In this document: positions 12,698-13,093 of the stretch, piece by piece
Layout: each line of letters starts with the position of its first letter
How positions within the stretch are numbered: the first letter of the stretch is position 1
NCBI GenBank assembly: GCA_020440645.1
Contig: JAGRNR010000079.1
Location: 1-13,093 of the forward strand
Direction of reading: 5' to 3'
Source: JAHEFU01 sp020440645
GTDB taxonomy: Bacteria > 4484-113 > JAFGCY01
Length of the DNA: 13,093 bases
The notes under the pieces: model-generated
The model's input: the letters and a program-made list of their open reading frames with translations, nothing else
Databases searched by the model: none
What the model was told of the DNA's origin: nothing
Position numbers and translations under genes: made by a program

Positions 12698-13093
12698 TCA
12701 GCTGACCTGTGTTGCCAGGTTGTACAGCTCGCGGTCAATGCGCCGGCTGCCGCGCACGGCGTTCCTGAGCGGCACCTCGACCATCTGGCCGTTGAGCTCA
12801 CCGACCATCACACCGTTGGTGCCGTTGAGCAGCGCTTCGACGGCGGCCTTGCCGCAGCGTGTGGCGTAGATCCGGTCGGCGGCCGTCGGGGCACCGCCGC
12901 GCTGGATATGGCCGGGCATGCAGCCGCGCACGGTCACGCTGGCCGGGGTGTTCTCGTCTATGTAGTTCACGAGCTCAAATGCGCCGTAGTCCGGCTTCTT
13001 GATCGCGCGGCCGGCGCCCTCCGCCATCACGATCAGGTGGAACTTCTTGCCCTGGCCGATATGTCGCTGCTCTACGCCCACGACGCTCTTCTC
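12698..13093 (-). CDS. pfkA: 6-phosphofructokinase, C-terminal part (start beyond window)
   Basis: The last 131 residues of a PfkA-family enzyme, which phosphorylates fructose 6-phosphate in glycolysis. FHLIVMAEGAGR, the fructose-6-phosphate-binding GHIQRGG, PTAADRIYATRCGKAAVEAL and GVMVGELNGQMVEVPL are in the normal order, and the protein ends normally. The frame remains open to the window edge (EKSVVGVEQRH). The N-terminal residues that separate ATP- from PPi-dependent enzymes are not visible, so the phosphoryl donor is undecided. It is on the same strand as the flagellar genes but probably functionally unrelated. Confidence 0.9.
   Translation of the reverse strand, partial: EKSVVGVEQRHIGQGKKFHLIVMAEGAGRAIKKPDYGAFELVNYIDENTPASVTVRGCMPGHIQRGGAPTAADRIYATRCGKAAVEALLNGTNGVMVGELNGQMVEVPLRNAVRGSRRIDRELYNLATQVS

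Overview
This 13.1 kb, GC-rich, gene-dense bacterial window carries no rRNA, tRNA or CRISPR array that I can see. It appears chromosomal: core carbon and nitrogen metabolism (glutamate dehydrogenase, phosphofructokinase), a respiratory operon and part of a flagellar/chemotaxis operon. The envelope is probably Gram-negative (inference: twin-arginine and Sec-exported proteins, periplasmic multiheme cytochrome). The lineage is unclear. The flagellar order flbD-fliM-fliY-cheY-fliO-fliP, with a CheC-like FliY instead of a short FliN, resembles Bacillus/spirochaete/Thermotoga-type clusters rather than classical Proteobacteria. The respiratory module resembles the Rieske/cytochrome b plus octaheme clusters known from anammox planctomycetes and some other nitrogen-cycling bacteria. 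I would not name a phylum.

Layout. Positions 1-67 are the last codons of a gene that looks like an ISL3-type transposase tail (+). Positions 72-277 are a palindrome-rich, REP-like intergenic block with a minus-strand terminator. gdhA (-) follows, with a recognisable promoter upstream. Positions 1744-3629 hold a compact three-gene minus-strand operon of uncharacterised envelope proteins: an exported AMIN/SPOR-like protein and two single-pass membrane proteins. A 284-bp AT-richer divergent intergenic region (3630-3913) carries candidate promoters and a repeated heptamer. Positions 3914-7158 (+) encode a Rieske protein, a fused b6/subunit-IV-type cytochrome b and a membrane-anchored octaheme cytochrome c of the hydroxylamine oxidoreductase (HAO)-like family, ending in a strong terminator. 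A 335-bp convergent intergenic region (7159-7493) separates this from the flagellar operon. That operon (12563 to 7494, -) is flbD, fliM, fliY, cheY, fliO, fliP. The window closes with the C-terminal third of a 6-phosphofructokinase (-).

How it works together. In the respiratory operon the Rieske protein and cytochrome b would oxidise a quinol, and the octaheme protein replaces the usual cytochrome c1, so quinone-pool electrons could be linked directly to a multiheme nitrogen (or sulfur) redox centre. Cytochrome b keeps the Cys and the HX13H/HX14H spacing of the b6f type. The Rieske protein lacks the Ser and Tyr that raise the cluster potential, which fits a low-potential (menaquinone-like) chain. 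The flagellar operon encodes the switch (FliM, FliY), the response regulator that controls it (CheY), and two export-gate parts (FliO, FliP). FliO is unusually large, and FliY lacks intact CheY-P phosphatase motifs. The rest of the export gate (FliQ, FliR, FlhB, FlhA) is not in the window.
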